Positions 9,112 to 19,091 of a stretch of DNA of 64,000 bases are shown here, piece by piece. This DNA is from a bacterium (GTDB lineage Bacteria > Verrucomicrobiota > Verrucomicrobiia > Verrucomicrobiales > Akkermansiaceae): contig JAAEZT010000013.1 in assembly GCA_018222765.1 (NCBI GenBank), positions 1 to 64,000 of the forward strand, in the 5' to 3' direction. Made by a program: the position numbers and the translations under genes. Position 1 is the first letter of the stretch. Each line of letters begins with the position of its first letter. Below the pieces are notes generated by a model that searched no databases, was not told the DNA's origin, and saw nothing but the letters and a program-made list of their open reading frames with translations.

Positions 9112-12100
9112 CTAGGGTCCAGCGCTCACACTGACCCGACCATAGCGTGCCTTTCCTCCGCTAATCGGTAACGCGAGAGGGAATTCGGTCTGCACCGCCT
9201 CGATTGCTACGCCGCCGCTCTTACCGGTGGCGATCACTTCAGGGGCAACCACGCTGGTCTCGAATGGCTGACTAAGATCATTGCGACTGAATTCATCGTC
9301 AATCGTGAGCCCTACTTCCGCAAAATCTGCGCGGCGGGTGTGGCGGAGATAAAACTGACCTGTCAATGGATCAACCCAGATTTTCGGCGGTCCGAGCGCC
9401 AGGATATCTCCGGTAGTGGCATCGACATCGAGGCCACCTAGTGGAACTGGGACAGACGGGTCGAGACCGAGGGCGAAATTCACCAGATTGGTTTCACCAT
9501 TGGAAGCAATGGCAGCATCTGCACCTGGTCCAGAATTCGCAGTCGAACCGTAGTAAACCAGACGCCAGGCTTCCCGGGTGGTGACACTTGAGCCGGCGGC
9601 ACTCACGTTATCAATCGACAAGCCACCGTTAAAGTCCGCAGAAACGGCTCCCGCAATTTGGAAGACGAGTTTCGAGACCAGGCTTGCCGTGCCGGCATAA
9701 GCCAACTCTCCGGTAACCACATCAGGCACTCCATCGATCGCCGGATTGGCTACCCCTCCAATAATCGTCGGATGGTCGAGCGCTACGGAGTAGCCGGTGG
9801 ATGTCAAACCAAGTCGGATATTCACCTGAGCCGACTCCGCGTTCCCTCCAGTGCCAGAGACATCCTGCGAATTCGGAATCGTATTGAAGGAGCTGAGCTG
9901 GGTCAATGCTCCCACCGAATCAACATGATAAAGACTCTTACCTCCCGGCGCAGCATTATCCGCATTGATCAGTAACTCGAAGGATTTCTTCCCTGTTGGA
10001 TCCAGACCAATAATGCGGCTGTTCTTGTTCGTGGTGAGTGTGCGGATCTGAGCAAGATCGAAGGAAATCGTTCCGGTATTACTTCCACTGAGATCAATAG
10101 CCCCATCAAAAACCGCACAAATTTCGCCTTGAGCAGGATTCCCAGGACGATCCTGCTTAAACATGGTATCGACGCCATCACCTCGAGCATCGCCCACTTC
10201 AGCAACCAATCCTGGTGCGGCCCCACCGGAGGAGACAGTCAAAACGTTCGCCCAATACCCGGTGGCGGTGCCAAGATTCGCGGCACTTGGAGCATCAGCA
10301 CCTTGAAGCGTCCCGCCTGGCGTATCAAGCGGATTAACTCCCTCAAAATCCGCGAAGAAAACAGTCGTGCCTGCTCCATCACTGATTGTTGCGGTTGCAT
10401 TATCCTGAACACCGATACTACCAAGTGTCGGATTAGAAATCGTCGCGATGATTGTTTCACTCGGATCTGCAACTCCATCATCATAGACGAGAGGATTCAC
10501 TGTAGCACTTGTTGTTGACGCTGGAATTGTTACCTGCCCAATCGGATTGAAGTCAGTCGCATCGGCTGTTCCGGCATAAGAAAGACCAACTGTTACCGGT
10601 GCGCTAGACGCAACACTGGCAGTTACGGTGAAGCTCGCAGCACTACCCTCGGCCGACGCTCCCCCACCAGCAATGGTGTAAACCGGAGCGGCATCACCAT
10701 CGTCGAGAAGCGTTCCAGCTGTCGTTGCCCCGCCGAGGGTGGCTGGCCCGGTGACGCTATCGATCGTCACAAAAATCGTTTCCACAGAGCCTTCGAAGAG
10801 ATTGTCGGCAATCGTAGTGAGATCGAGAACAACATTGTCGGTTCCATTGGTAATGGTGCGACTCGCCTGACCGGTAAAGTCGGCGCCATCGGATGCGGTG
10901 CCAGAGTAGCTCAGATTCACCGTAACATCGCCGCCGACAGCAGAGGCTGCGGTGAGGGTGAAGCCAGCGGGGCTTCCCTCGGTGACATTAGTCTGATTAG
11001 CCGCGATCGAAACCTGTGGGTTGGTATTGGTTCCACTGATGCGGGCAGTCACAGTTGCGGTCGCAAAGCTGCTTCCTGCCAGCGTGTAGGTGAAGGTATC
11101 GGTGGCTTCCAGGCCTGATGCGAGACCGTCAAAGGCGCCATTTGGATCGTAGGTAAGTGTTCCATCGGCTTCCAGTTTCACCGTCGCCCCGGAGGGCAGG
11201 TTCACAACCGTGGTTCCTGGAACAAGAGTAGTCTCCCCCGCAAGGTCAACGATATCGCCGAGAGTCGGAGTCGAACTTACACCGAAGACGGCTGAAAAAT
11301 TGGCCGCCCGAGCAGCCGCGTCGAGAACCGGTCCGCTGTAGACACGCAACACTGCCATTTCACCATCAAAGCGATCATTGATTTCATTGAAATCTGGAAT
11401 ATCTACCGTGCCGAAGGAACCAAGGAATGGAGCAATATTAACGTCACCACCGGTGCTCCCGTTGGAACGGCCGACACCTTCACCATCCGAGCCAGACCAA
11501 TCGGTGAGGTCCGCGGCTGCTCCAGTGGTGATGTTGATTGCGGTCGAAGAATCGGCGAGGCTATTGTTGATGTAGAGCTCGGCGGTATCGGTGGCGAGGT
11601 CGACGGTTACCAGCACGTGCACGTAATCTGTACTGACTAGGGTTCCGACTACTTGCAGCACCACGGAACCTTGGCCGGCTGTGAAGATCAACTGGTCATC
11701 CAAAAGCACGAGCGACGAACCAGTACCATTGCCACCTGAACCCCATAAGGGTTCATTGCCGACAAGGTCGTCCGGTCGGAACACCATCTCGAAAGTTGCG
11801 GAGGTAGTGCTGATATTCGAGCCGTAGATATTCGAGGCCGAATCGGCTGAGACAGTGGGTGCGCCGCTCCCTGTTCCCGAAAGGTCATAGGCTGCCGTTA
11901 CTCCTGACGGCGCCCCGGTCAGGCTAGTGTTGAGCACCGATTGGGTCCCTGCACCGTCCATGATGAGATCGGCGCCCACGCCGCTGTTACCCCATGTTGC
12001 ACTGCTATTGCCGGCATCGCTTGCATTGAAATCAGCCACCGCTCCGACCGTGGGCGTGCCAGCAGCACCAAAAAGGTCATCATTATTCAAGATGTTAATA

Positions 12101-14634
12101 TTACCGGTCGCATTAGCGGCCACTAACCCAACATCATTTGAGGCACCCACAGCACCCACCGAAGTAATCGTAATCGTTCCTGTTACCGTAGCTGTGCCAT
12201 CGCTTACTTGGTAGGTGATCGTATCAACCAGAGTTGCTCCGTTGGCAAGTGTCCCAATATCGGCAGAAGTGGTCGGATCGTATGTGAAGCTTCCGTCACG
12301 ATTGATCGTGACGGTTGCCTCTTCACTGCTGAGGATGGTAAGCCCGCTGAGGCCGACTGGATTTCCATCAATCGATACCACCGTGAGCGTGTCATTGGCA
12401 TCGGCGTCGCTGTCGTTGGCCAGGACGTTAAAGGAGGGACCAGAGAGATCCGTTCCGCTCGCGCTATCATCGATAACAAGTGGGTCATCATTGACGCCGG
12501 TGAGGGTAATGTCGACGGTCCCCACCGTTTCGGCGAAAGCGAAATCAGTGACGGTGTAGGTGAAACTATCCGACGCAACATCGCCATCGTCGAGCGCCTG
12601 GATCGCTGGTGAATTTGTCGGGTCGTAGTTGATGACGCCGGTTCCGGAGACCGTGACAGCGGCACCCATGGTGCTACTGGCGTCGAAATTGGTAACCGAG
12701 AGACCAGTGCCGGAATCATTGCCTAATACATCCGCGCCTGCATCGACGGCGGTGACAACGGTATCCTCATTGGTAGAATTACTGTCGTTATTGACAATAG
12801 TCGCAGCGCCAATGCCAATGACAAAGCTGCCGGTGGCGGCGATGCCGCTACCACTGTCGTCCTCGACCGAGAAGCCAAAGCCATCGGTTCCCGCAGCGGC
12901 GCCAGCATCGAAGGTAATCAGGCCGCCGTCGACATCCGACTGTGTGAAAGTACCACTAACCGCGAGGGCCGCGCCATTGTTACTCAGCGTGCCCAAAGTA
13001 GGAGCCGAGGTGAGCGTGTAGGTAAGATCGGCCGAGGCATCGTCCGCATCGATCGTCTCCAACAGGCCCGTGGTAATTGTGCCAGAAGTGCTGACCAACA
13101 CCGAAAGCTGGGAATTTTTAACAATCAAGGGATCCGTGGATGGCTTCAGGCTCTCGATGCTCAATCCCTGGAGCGCGATGGTGCTGCCCGCTCCCTGATC
13201 GATATTACCAAGGCGCTGGGTGGTGAGCTCCACTGTTTGGGTGCTCGTCAACCCAAGAATTGCCGCGCCCCAACTGCCCGAGTTGCGAACCTGGTTGTCG
13301 CGATTATACTGACAGCCACGGCCGTAGGCGAGCGGTCCGCCAGCACCGTCGATCTGCCAACCGTGAAGCGGCATGATGCGATCCTGAGTGTCATTGGCAG
13401 CATCACTGGTGGTGAAAACGGTGCCGAAAAACAAGTAGTCGGAATCTTGGTTGACCGTCACCGCGCTGCCACCACTGGTGTGGCTAAACCTCGGCGAGGA
13501 AGCGTCGACCTGAGTGGCGAAGGTCACCGGATCCGGTCCCGGATTATCATTGACCTCCTGATTGGTGGTATCGAGTAACGAAATATACTCGGCAGCGGAA
13601 GGCAGTTTGACCATCGTAATTGCCGTCTCGCCACCTTGGATCACACCATTAGTGCCAATGCCGGCCTCCTTGTTGACTTCGACACTGAGCACCTGTCCCG
13701 CAGTGGCAGAAATGATCCTACCGATCGCGGCCACGCCGTTACTGGTGTTCTCGTTGCCTCGAACGTAGGTGGTCGTCTCCGAACCCGCGACCTCCACGCC
13801 GTCAAGCGTGAGCCGCTGGTTGTATTGAGTCCGGGCAGTGTTGTCCGCCTTCTGAACGCTGGTATTGGCGAAAATAAGATAGAGCCCGGCCTCGTTGAGA
13901 GTGATGTCACCGCTGGTTGTGCTGAACGAAAAAGCGGTGCCGAAGCTGGAGTCGGCGTTGATCGTGTCGTAGGCGACGTCGATGAAATTCGAGGTGTTCA
14001 CCCCGGTCTGATTGGCGGCACGCTCGAGGTTCAGGTAGTCCCAGGCATCTTCGAGCTTGAGCAGTTGAATGGCGGTAAGCCCGGGAGTGCGCCGCGGCAG
14101 GTTGGCATCCCCGTTGTTATCCGAACGTCGGGTCTCGAGAGTTAGAATATCGTCGTCAGCAGCGACGGTGATGATCGCTCCACCGGACATCACTGCCTCA
14201 TCAGCTCCGCCAGTACGGCGAATGTAACCCTGTGCACGGCCAACTGCCAGCTGGGATCCAGCAAGCGTGAGATTGGTTTGAAGTTCGGCGCGGTTGACTC
14301 CTCCCGGATCGTTAATGCGAGTATTGTAGAGCACCAGATGCCGACCGGAACTAAGCCCGATCTGGGTGGCGTCCGCCGTCGATGGATTCAGTTCATAGCT
14401 GGCGTCGCTCGCGATGGTAGTATCGAAATCATTGACCAGCGCTGTACCGAGGGTGCCTGCGCCGGGCGCGGCGGCGAGAGTTTCACCGCCACCGGCTTCG
14501 ACGAAAATCGCTTTGTCGGAGAATGTCCCGCCAGGGGTTACGGCTGCGTGAGTTGTCGTGCAGAGCGCTGAGATCATACTCGCTCCAGCGAGGGCGCTTA
14601 GCTTGGGGAATCTATGAGGATGGGGCTGTTTCAT
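9112..14634 (-). CDS. Giant secreted multidomain adhesin-like protein (cadherin/VCBS-like, LamG, Calx-beta)
   Basis: A 1840-residue exported protein, probably cell-surface or matrix. Visible order: signal peptide (ending ALCTTTHA), about 480 residues of two or three related jelly-roll-like domains, cadherin/CSPG-like tandem repeats (repeated FTYTVTD, DGSFTYDP and NNDDLFG-type motifs), a LamG/concanavalin-like domain (about 900-1080), two Calx-beta repeats (SIAANQTNVTEGSPAGFTLT and ASAEGSAASFTVTASVASSA), another beta-sandwich, and a C-terminal module with GETNLVNFALGLDPS ending YGRVSVSAGP. Asp-rich loops suggest calcium binding. Composition is Gly/Ala/Thr/Asp-rich with almost no Cys. The C-terminal module resembles those of the genes at 34067 and 41275 and may be a sorting domain. 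It probably serves adhesion or polysaccharide binding; no catalytic motif is seen. Confidence 0.85.
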   Translation of the reverse strand: MKQPHPHRFPKLSALAGASMISALCTTTHAAVTPGGTFSDKAIFVEAGGGETLAAAPGAGTLGTALVNDFDTTIASDASYELNPSTADATQIGLSSGRHLVLYNTRINDPGGVNRAELQTNLTLAGSQLAVGRAQGYIRRTGGADEAVMSGGAIITVAADDDILTLETRRSDNNGDANLPRRTPGLTAIQLLKLEDAWDYLNLERAANQTGVNTSNFIDVAYDTINADSSFGTAFSFSTTSGDITLNEAGLYLIFANTSVQKADNTARTQYNQRLTLDGVEVAGSETTTYVRGNENTSNGVAAIGRIISATAGQVLSVEVNKEAGIGTNGVIQGGETAITMVKLPSAAEYISLLDTTNQEVNDNPGPDPVTFATQVDASSPRFSHTSGGSAVTVNQDSDYLFFGTVFTTSDAANDTQDRIMPLHGWQIDGAGGPLAYGRGCQYNRDNQVRNSGSWGAAILGLTSTQTVELTTQRLGNIDQGAGSTIALQGLSIESLKPSTDPLIVKNSQLSVLVSTSGTITTGLLETIDADDASADLTYTLTSAPTLGTLSNNGAALAVSGTFTQSDVDGGLITFDAGAAAGTDGFGFSVEDDSGSGIAATGSFVIGIGAATIVNNDSNSTNEDTVVTAVDAGADVLGNDSGTGLSVTNFDASSTMGAAVTVSGTGVINYDPTNSPAIQALDDGDVASDSFTYTVTDFAFAETVGTVDITLTGVNDDPLVIDDSASGTDLSGPSFNVLANDSDADANDTLTVVSIDGNPVGLSGLTILSSEEATVTINRDGSFTYDPTTSADIGTLANGATLVDTITYQVSDGTATVTGTITITSVGAVGASNDVGLVAANATGNINILNNDDLFGAAGTPTVGAVADFNASDAGNSSATWGNSGVGADLIMDGAGTQSVLNTSLTGAPSGVTAAYDLSGTGSGAPTVSADSASNIYGSNISTTSATFEMVFRPDDLVGNEPLWGSGGNGTGSSLVLLDDQLIFTAGQGSVVLQVVGTLVSTDYVHVLVTVDLATDTAELYINNSLADSSTAINITTGAAADLTDWSGSDGEGVGRSNGSTGGDVNIAPFLGSFGTVDIPDFNEINDRFDGEMAVLRVYSGPVLDAAARAANFSAVFGVSSTPTLGDIVDLAGETTLVPGTTVVNLPSGATVKLEADGTLTYDPNGAFDGLASGLEATDTFTYTLAGSSFATATVTARISGTNTNPQVSIAANQTNVTEGSPAGFTLTAASAVGGDVTVNLSYSGTASDGADFTGQASRTITNGTDNVVLDLTTIADNLFEGSVETIFVTIDSVTGPATLGGATTAGTLLDDGDAAPVYTIAGGGASAEGSAASFTVTASVASSAPVTVGLSYAGTADATDFNPIGQVTIPASTTSATVNPLVYDDGVADPSETIIATISNPTLGSIGVQDNATATISDGAGTTVFFADFEGVNPLDTPGGTLQGADAPSAANLGTATGYWANVLTVSSGGAAPGLVAEVGDARGDGVDTMFKQDRPGNPAQGEICAVFDGAIDLSGSNTGTISFDLAQIRTLTTNKNSRIIGLDPTGKKSFELLINADNAAPGGKSLYHVDSVGALTQLSSFNTIPNSQDVSGTGGNAESAQVNIRLGLTSTGYSVALDHPTIIGGVANPAIDGVPDVVTGELAYAGTASLVSKLVFQIAGAVSADFNGGLSIDNVSAAGSSVTTREAWRLVYYGSTANSGPGADAAIASNGETNLVNFALGLDPSVPVPLGGLDVDATTGDILALGPPKIWVDPLTGQFYLRHTRRADFAEVGLTIDDEFSRNDLSQPFETSVVAPEVIATGKSGGVAIEAVQTEFPLALPISGGKARYGRVSVSAGP

Positions 14635-14711
14635 GAGGGTTTCTTGGTAATCTCCCGCCGATGCAGAGCTTGAGGAGGGAGAGTTAAAAAAGGTTGATTT
14701 TCAAGGGGAGT

Positions 14712-14746
14712 AAAATAAAACAGATCAGAGCAAAGACACTGATCTG
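14712..14746 (-). terminator. Hairpin with T-rich tail, probable terminator downstream of tRNA-Thr
   Basis: Perfect 8-base inverted repeat CAGATCAG (14721-14728) / CTGATCTG (14739-14746) with a 10-base loop. On the minus strand it is followed by TTTTATTTTAC. It lies about 170 bases after the tRNA-Thr 3' end and 78 bases before the giant adhesin-like gene, so it could terminate the tRNA transcript or sit in the leader of the next gene. Confidence 0.5.
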
Positions 14747-14915
14747 CAGAACGATACCGCTTAACGTCTGACTGAAAAATTCAGAGGTGACAATCTATTT
14801 TTCGCCTCAATTTTCGCCCTCATCCAAAAACCGATTCCACCGGCCTCTTTGGGGCACATTCGGCCTCCCACCGCCCCGGAAAACGAACCCACACACCACG
14901 TCATAAAACCACGGG

Positions 14916-14987
14916 AGCCGCTGGTCGGAATTGAACCGACGACCTATTCATTACGAATGAATTGCTCTACCCCTGAGCTACAGCGGC
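14916..14987 (-). tRNA. tRNA-Thr (anticodon CGU)
   Basis: Cloverleaf on the minus strand: 7-bp acceptor stem GCCGCTG/CAGCGGC, D-arm with TAGCTCAGGGGTAGAGCA, anticodon stem ATTCA/TGAAT around loop TTCGTAA giving anticodon CGT (reads ACG, Thr), and T-arm with GGTTCAATTCC. The CCA end is not encoded. A standalone gene; none of the flanking sequence looks like an integration site. Confidence 0.95.
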
Positions 14988-15223
14988 CAAACTCCCTGTG
15001 TGGCGGGCGCTTCTTAGCAAAAGCCTCCCGCTTGGCAACCGTGATTTTCGACTACCTCCTCCTTGTCTCCCAATCCCCCGTTTTGGACCATTCACAAATA
15101 CTCCCAATAACTCCCCGCAATTGGGTATTTCCTCGACCTTCCGCAATTCAAACCCATAGCTTCATCGCCTCTGCTGCCATCCTTGCGTTAGGTGTTTAGG
15201 TTTCATCAAATTCACATTTTAAC

Positions 15224-16189
15224 ATGTCAAACGAAGTCCCCTCATTTGATCACGATCAGCTCGCCACCATCGCCATGGATCTTTACGGCATTGAAGGTGA
15301 GATTTCCCCTCTTGATTCTTACGAAGATCAAAATGCCCGGATCAAAACCCCACTGGGGAGCTACGTTCTCAAAATCGCCAATAAACGGTGGACTCACGAG
15401 GAACTCGACCTCCAAACCCGCGTCCTGGATCATCTCAACAAATCAGCACCCGAAGTTAATAGCCCACTAACCCTCGCCAACAAGGAGGGTGAAACAATGG
15501 CCGAGGTAGATGGCTTCTCTGTTCGGATGCTGACTTTTCTGGAGGGCGAAATCCTCGGGACAGCAGCGCGAAGCCCAGAGCTCAACCACGACATTGGTCG
15601 CTTCATGGGACAATTCACCAAGGCGATGGAAAGCTTTGATCATCCCGTCCCGGAAAGTTCCAATGATCTCTGGAATCTCGACAATGTTCTTGCCTGCAAA
15701 ATTCATCTCGGAGACATCGTTGGCGAAGAGGATCGATCCCGTATCGAAGGATTCTATGACCGCTATGAATCGAACATTCTTCCAAGAGTGGGCGACCTCA
15801 GAAAAACGATAATCCACAACGATGCCAACGAACAAAACCTTCTCGTAGCTCACGACGAACCGTCACGCCTTGCCGGCCTGATCGACTTTGGCGATCTCCA
15901 ACGATCTTCCCATATCAACGAACTGGCCATCACGCTGGCCTATGCCCTCCTTGGCCAGGACGATCTCGAATCCACCGCCCGTCAAATCGTGAATGGATAC
16001 GTCGGGGTCATTTCTCTGGAAGAAATCGAGCGCGAGGTCCTCTTTGACCTCATGGCGATGCGCCTCGTGCAAAGTGTCACCCTCTCATCCCACCGGGCAA
16101 AAGAATTCCCTGAGAACAAATACATCGTCAGCTCCCAACAACCTGCCAGGGAATTGCTCAAGAGACTTGAGTCACATCATTGGGACTAA
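15224..16189 (+). CDS. APH-fold phosphotransferase (aminoglycoside/choline/hydroxylysine kinase-like)
   Basis: Small-molecule kinase with the protein-kinase-like APH fold. The catalytic loop reads IIHNDANEQNLL (Brenner motif, about residue 200) and the metal-binding motif is LIDFGD (about residue 221). The nucleotide-binding Lys probably lies in GSYVLKIANK near residue 47. Length (321 aa) is normal. The N-terminal lobe resembles hydroxylysine/ethanolamine-type kinases and homoserine-kinase-II-like proteins more than true resistance enzymes, so a metabolic substrate is more likely than an antibiotic. Monocistronic; the next operon starts 163 bases later. No partner aminotransferase is adjacent, so the substrate stays open. 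Confidence 0.85.
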   Translation: MSNEVPSFDHDQLATIAMDLYGIEGEISPLDSYEDQNARIKTPLGSYVLKIANKRWTHEELDLQTRVLDHLNKSAPEVNSPLTLANKEGETMAEVDGFSVRMLTFLEGEILGTAARSPELNHDIGRFMGQFTKAMESFDHPVPESSNDLWNLDNVLACKIHLGDIVGEEDRSRIEGFYDRYESNILPRVGDLRKTIIHNDANEQNLLVAHDEPSRLAGLIDFGDLQRSSHINELAITLAYALLGQDDLESTARQIVNGYVGVISLEEIEREVLFDLMAMRLVQSVTLSSHRAKEFPENKYIVSSQQPARELLKRLESHHWD

Positions 16190-16352
16190 AACTGCCGCGC
16201 TTAATGTCCCCCTGCATTACTTTACCGATTCCCTCTCCAACCAGCTTCAAGAGAAAAACCAGCCATTTTCGATGGAAGAAGATCTCATTTTTGCTCGTTT
16301 GCAAATCGGTGGGAAGTGACTAGTCTTGCCCCTTCTGTTCAAACGCCGCTGC

Positions 16353-19091
16353 ATGAAACATCTTCTCCTAGCCTTTCTGGGCATTTCCACCGCCTCTTCA
16401 GATATCATCGCTGAGTGGAGTCCTCTCAAATCCCAATTCGAGAATTCCGACCTTAAGCCCTCAGGCAAGGCCCTCGAAACACCCGAGTTCGACACCACCG
16501 GCAATCTCATCTTCGCCAACAAGCAGCACCTTATCCTACCCGAGGAAATCGCAAAAAAACTTCCCAAACAGAACATCGCTATCGAAGCCCGTGTTCGCAT
16601 CGATCAATCCCAGAGGTGGGGCTCGATCGCCAGCTACAGCCAGGACAACGGCTCCTATGAAAGAGGCTGGATCCTCGGCTTCAATGGCGACCAATTTTCG
16701 TTCCGCCTCTCAACCGGAGGACAGCTTCTCGAAGTCAAAGCCCCCCAATCATTCGAACCCGGCCACTGGACCCATCTCTTGGGAACTTACGACGGCAAAA
16801 AAATCAGCCTCTTTATCAACGGAGTCCTTGTCGCAACCCGAATCGCTTCCGGCCCCATCGTCCTTCCGGATATCCCCACTCCTTTCGTGATCGGTGCCTA
16901 CAAGGATAAAGACGAATTCTTTCCCATCAATGGCCGCATCTCTTCGGTCACTATTCGCAACTCTCTCCCGACTAAAAAAGAGCTCGTAGCCATCGCTAAG
17001 AAATCCGCCGGCGTCGCATTTTCTGTTCGGCCCGCCGTCCGCTTTCTCTCTCCAGGGAAAGCACTTCTCTACTGGGAAGCAAGCCACCCGGGAAAAGCGA
17101 TCATCGCCTACGGCCCGACTCGCAAACTCGGCACCGTTCTTGAATCCACTTCGAGAGACCTTCGCCACGAACTCCTCCTCGAAAATCTCCAACCACACAC
17201 CCGCTATTCTTACCGCATCAGCTCGGAAACCGACGACGGCCCCGTGTTCAGTCCCATCTATGAATTCGATACCAGCATGAACTACATGCCCAAAAGCCTC
17301 ATCGCTGAAAAAAAACATCCAACTGCCACAGCTTACCTCGCCGACCTTCCGAACCAACCCGGATTCGCCATCGTCGTTGGACTCACCGATGGGATCCTTA
17401 CCAAAGCCATCGCCGCACAGAGCCAACTTAATGTCACCGCCTTCGACGACGACTTGGAGCGTATCAACAAGCTCCGCAAAGAGCTCTCTGCCGAGGGCCT
17501 CCACGGAACCCGCATCACGCTCATTCATCTTCCCGACCTTCAAAAAATTCCTCTCACATCCAGCGTCGGCAATCTTGCCTGCACCGAACGCGACACCCTT
17601 CCGTGCGCACCAGCCGAACTCACCCGCCTCACCCGAGCCAACGGAGGACGGACCGCACTGCCCGGTGGCGCCATGACTTCCCGCCCACCACTCCCAGGAG
17701 CAGGAGAATGGACCCACCAATACGGCCCACCATCCAACACCGCCTACACCGGCGAACGACTCGGAGGCAGCCAGGCGTCCAAAGACCTGGAACTCCAGTG
17801 GATCGGGCGACCCGGTGGCAATTTCGGCATCGACCGCCAACCTCGAATGTCAGCTCCCCTTGCCGTCAACGGAAGACTCTACCACCAGGGACTCAACCGA
17901 CTCATGGCCCTGGACGCCTTCAATGGGCAAATCCTCTGGGGCATGGAAATTCCCGACCTCCGCCGTGTGAACATTCCCCACGACTGCGCCAATTGGTGCG
18001 TCGATGACAACTTTCTCTACGTTGCAGTCAAAGACCTCCTCTGGGTCCTTGACGGATCAACCGGAGAACGGGTGAGGACTTTAAAACTCACCGCCGACCA
18101 CCGCGACAGCCACGAATGGGGATATATCGCTCAGGAAGGGGACGCGATCATCGGTTCCTCTGTGAGAATCGGAGCCGAGTTTAAAAAATACTTCGGCGAT
18201 GCCTGGTATGACAAAGTCGGTCGCGACTCCGACACCGCGAATGTTCTCAGCGACAACATATTTGGTTACTCCAAATCTGAATGGAAAGGTCGATGGTCTT
18301 ACGGACGCGGACTTATCATTAATCCTACCATTTCCCTTTCCGATGGAAAACTGTGCTTCCTCGAATGCCGCAATCCCGAACTCAAAAGCGATACCACCGG
18401 ACGCGAGACCACCAAAGATCTTTGGAAGGACATTTACACCGTTTGCCTCGACGCCAACACCGGAAAAACCATCTGGGAAAAGCCCTTTCCTAAAACACTC
18501 CTGAAGACGGATAAAAAAGGCTTTATTCAGGTCTCCTATGGAGCAATGACCAGCAAGGGATTTCTCGTCACCCTCTCCGAGGGCGACACCAACGAACAAG
18601 GCAAACACACGGGAAAAGGCATCTTTAGCTACCACTACTTTGATCTCGCCAACGGCAAGTTGAATTTCCAATCCCAAACCAATTGGCGCATCAATCACCA
18701 CGGAGCCCACATCTCCCACCCCGTCGTCTACGAGGATAGAGTCTACACAGATCCCACCGGCATTTCCCTGCCCGATGGCAAAGTCCTTGATCACAAATTT
18801 GGACCTCGCGAAGGCTGCTCCGCCGTCGTCGGAACGACCTACGGACTTCTCTTACGGGGCATCAACCGCTGCCTCACCTTCTGGTCACACGAGGAGAAAA
18901 AGCCCACGCACTGGCCCCGCCTTCGCCCTTCCTGTTGGCTTAGCTTTCTCCCATCTCAAGGGCTCTTCCTTGTTCCGGAAGGAGGCGGAGGATGTTCTTG
19001 TGGAGGCTGGATGGAAACCTCCCTCGCATTTATTCCAAAAGTCAACTCCGGCATCCCTCTTGCGCCGATCACCGAAGAAGCCAAAAAGTAA
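16353..19091 (+). CDS. Exported LamG + FN3-like + PQQ-like beta-propeller protein
   Basis: First gene of a four-gene operon. Domains: signal peptide (MKHLLLAFLGISTASS), a concanavalin/LamG domain (about residues 40-215: FEPGHWTHLLGTYDGKKISL), an FN3/purple-acid-phosphatase-N-like domain ending in LQPHTRYSYRI, a short region resembling a degenerate Rossmann methyltransferase (FAIVVGLTDGILTKAIAAQ), then a quinoprotein-like propeller from about residue 440 with LDAFNGQILWGMEIP and LDANTGKTIWEKPFP blades. The end carries the PVC-typical block RPSCWLSFLPSQG, LVPEGGGGCSC. The start is ATG 16353 because the signal peptide follows it. The stop overlaps the next ATG by one base (TAATG). Probably a periplasmic or surface propeller; whether it binds PQQ or is purely structural is unclear. 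Confidence 0.82.
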   Translation: MKHLLLAFLGISTASSDIIAEWSPLKSQFENSDLKPSGKALETPEFDTTGNLIFANKQHLILPEEIAKKLPKQNIAIEARVRIDQSQRWGSIASYSQDNGSYERGWILGFNGDQFSFRLSTGGQLLEVKAPQSFEPGHWTHLLGTYDGKKISLFINGVLVATRIASGPIVLPDIPTPFVIGAYKDKDEFFPINGRISSVTIRNSLPTKKELVAIAKKSAGVAFSVRPAVRFLSPGKALLYWEASHPGKAIIAYGPTRKLGTVLESTSRDLRHELLLENLQPHTRYSYRISSETDDGPVFSPIYEFDTSMNYMPKSLIAEKKHPTATAYLADLPNQPGFAIVVGLTDGILTKAIAAQSQLNVTAFDDDLERINKLRKELSAEGLHGTRITLIHLPDLQKIPLTSSVGNLACTERDTLPCAPAELTRLTRANGGRTALPGGAMTSRPPLPGAGEWTHQYGPPSNTAYTGERLGGSQASKDLELQWIGRPGGNFGIDRQPRMSAPLAVNGRLYHQGLNRLMALDAFNGQILWGMEIPDLRRVNIPHDCANWCVDDNFLYVAVKDLLWVLDGSTGERVRTLKLTADHRDSHEWGYIAQEGDAIIGSSVRIGAEFKKYFGDAWYDKVGRDSDTANVLSDNIFGYSKSEWKGRWSYGRGLIINPTISLSDGKLCFLECRNPELKSDTTGRETTKDLWKDIYTVCLDANTGKTIWEKPFPKTLLKTDKKGFIQVSYGAMTSKGFLVTLSEGDTNEQGKHTGKGIFSYHYFDLANGKLNFQSQTNWRINHHGAHISHPVVYEDRVYTDPTGISLPDGKVLDHKFGPREGCSAVVGTTYGLLLRGINRCLTFWSHEEKKPTHWPRLRPSCWLSFLPSQGLFLVPEGGGGCSCGGWMETSLAFIPKVNSGIPLAPITEEAKK

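Noticed and set aside
15224-16189. Aminoglycoside-resistance kinase
   Set aside because: Although the APH fold is clear, the N-terminal lobe and the context lack resistance features, so a metabolic kinase is more likely.
16749-17840. Long antisense reading frame inside the first PQQ-like gene
   Set aside because: It mirrors codon-bias effects of the coding strand, has no homologous motif and no ribosome-binding site.
18860-19091. Frameshift suspected at the end of the first PQQ-like protein because of its unusual Cys/Trp/Pro-rich composition
   Set aside because: The block (RPSCWLSFLPSQG then CSCGG) matches the known ending of PVC propeller proteins, so the frame is probably correct.
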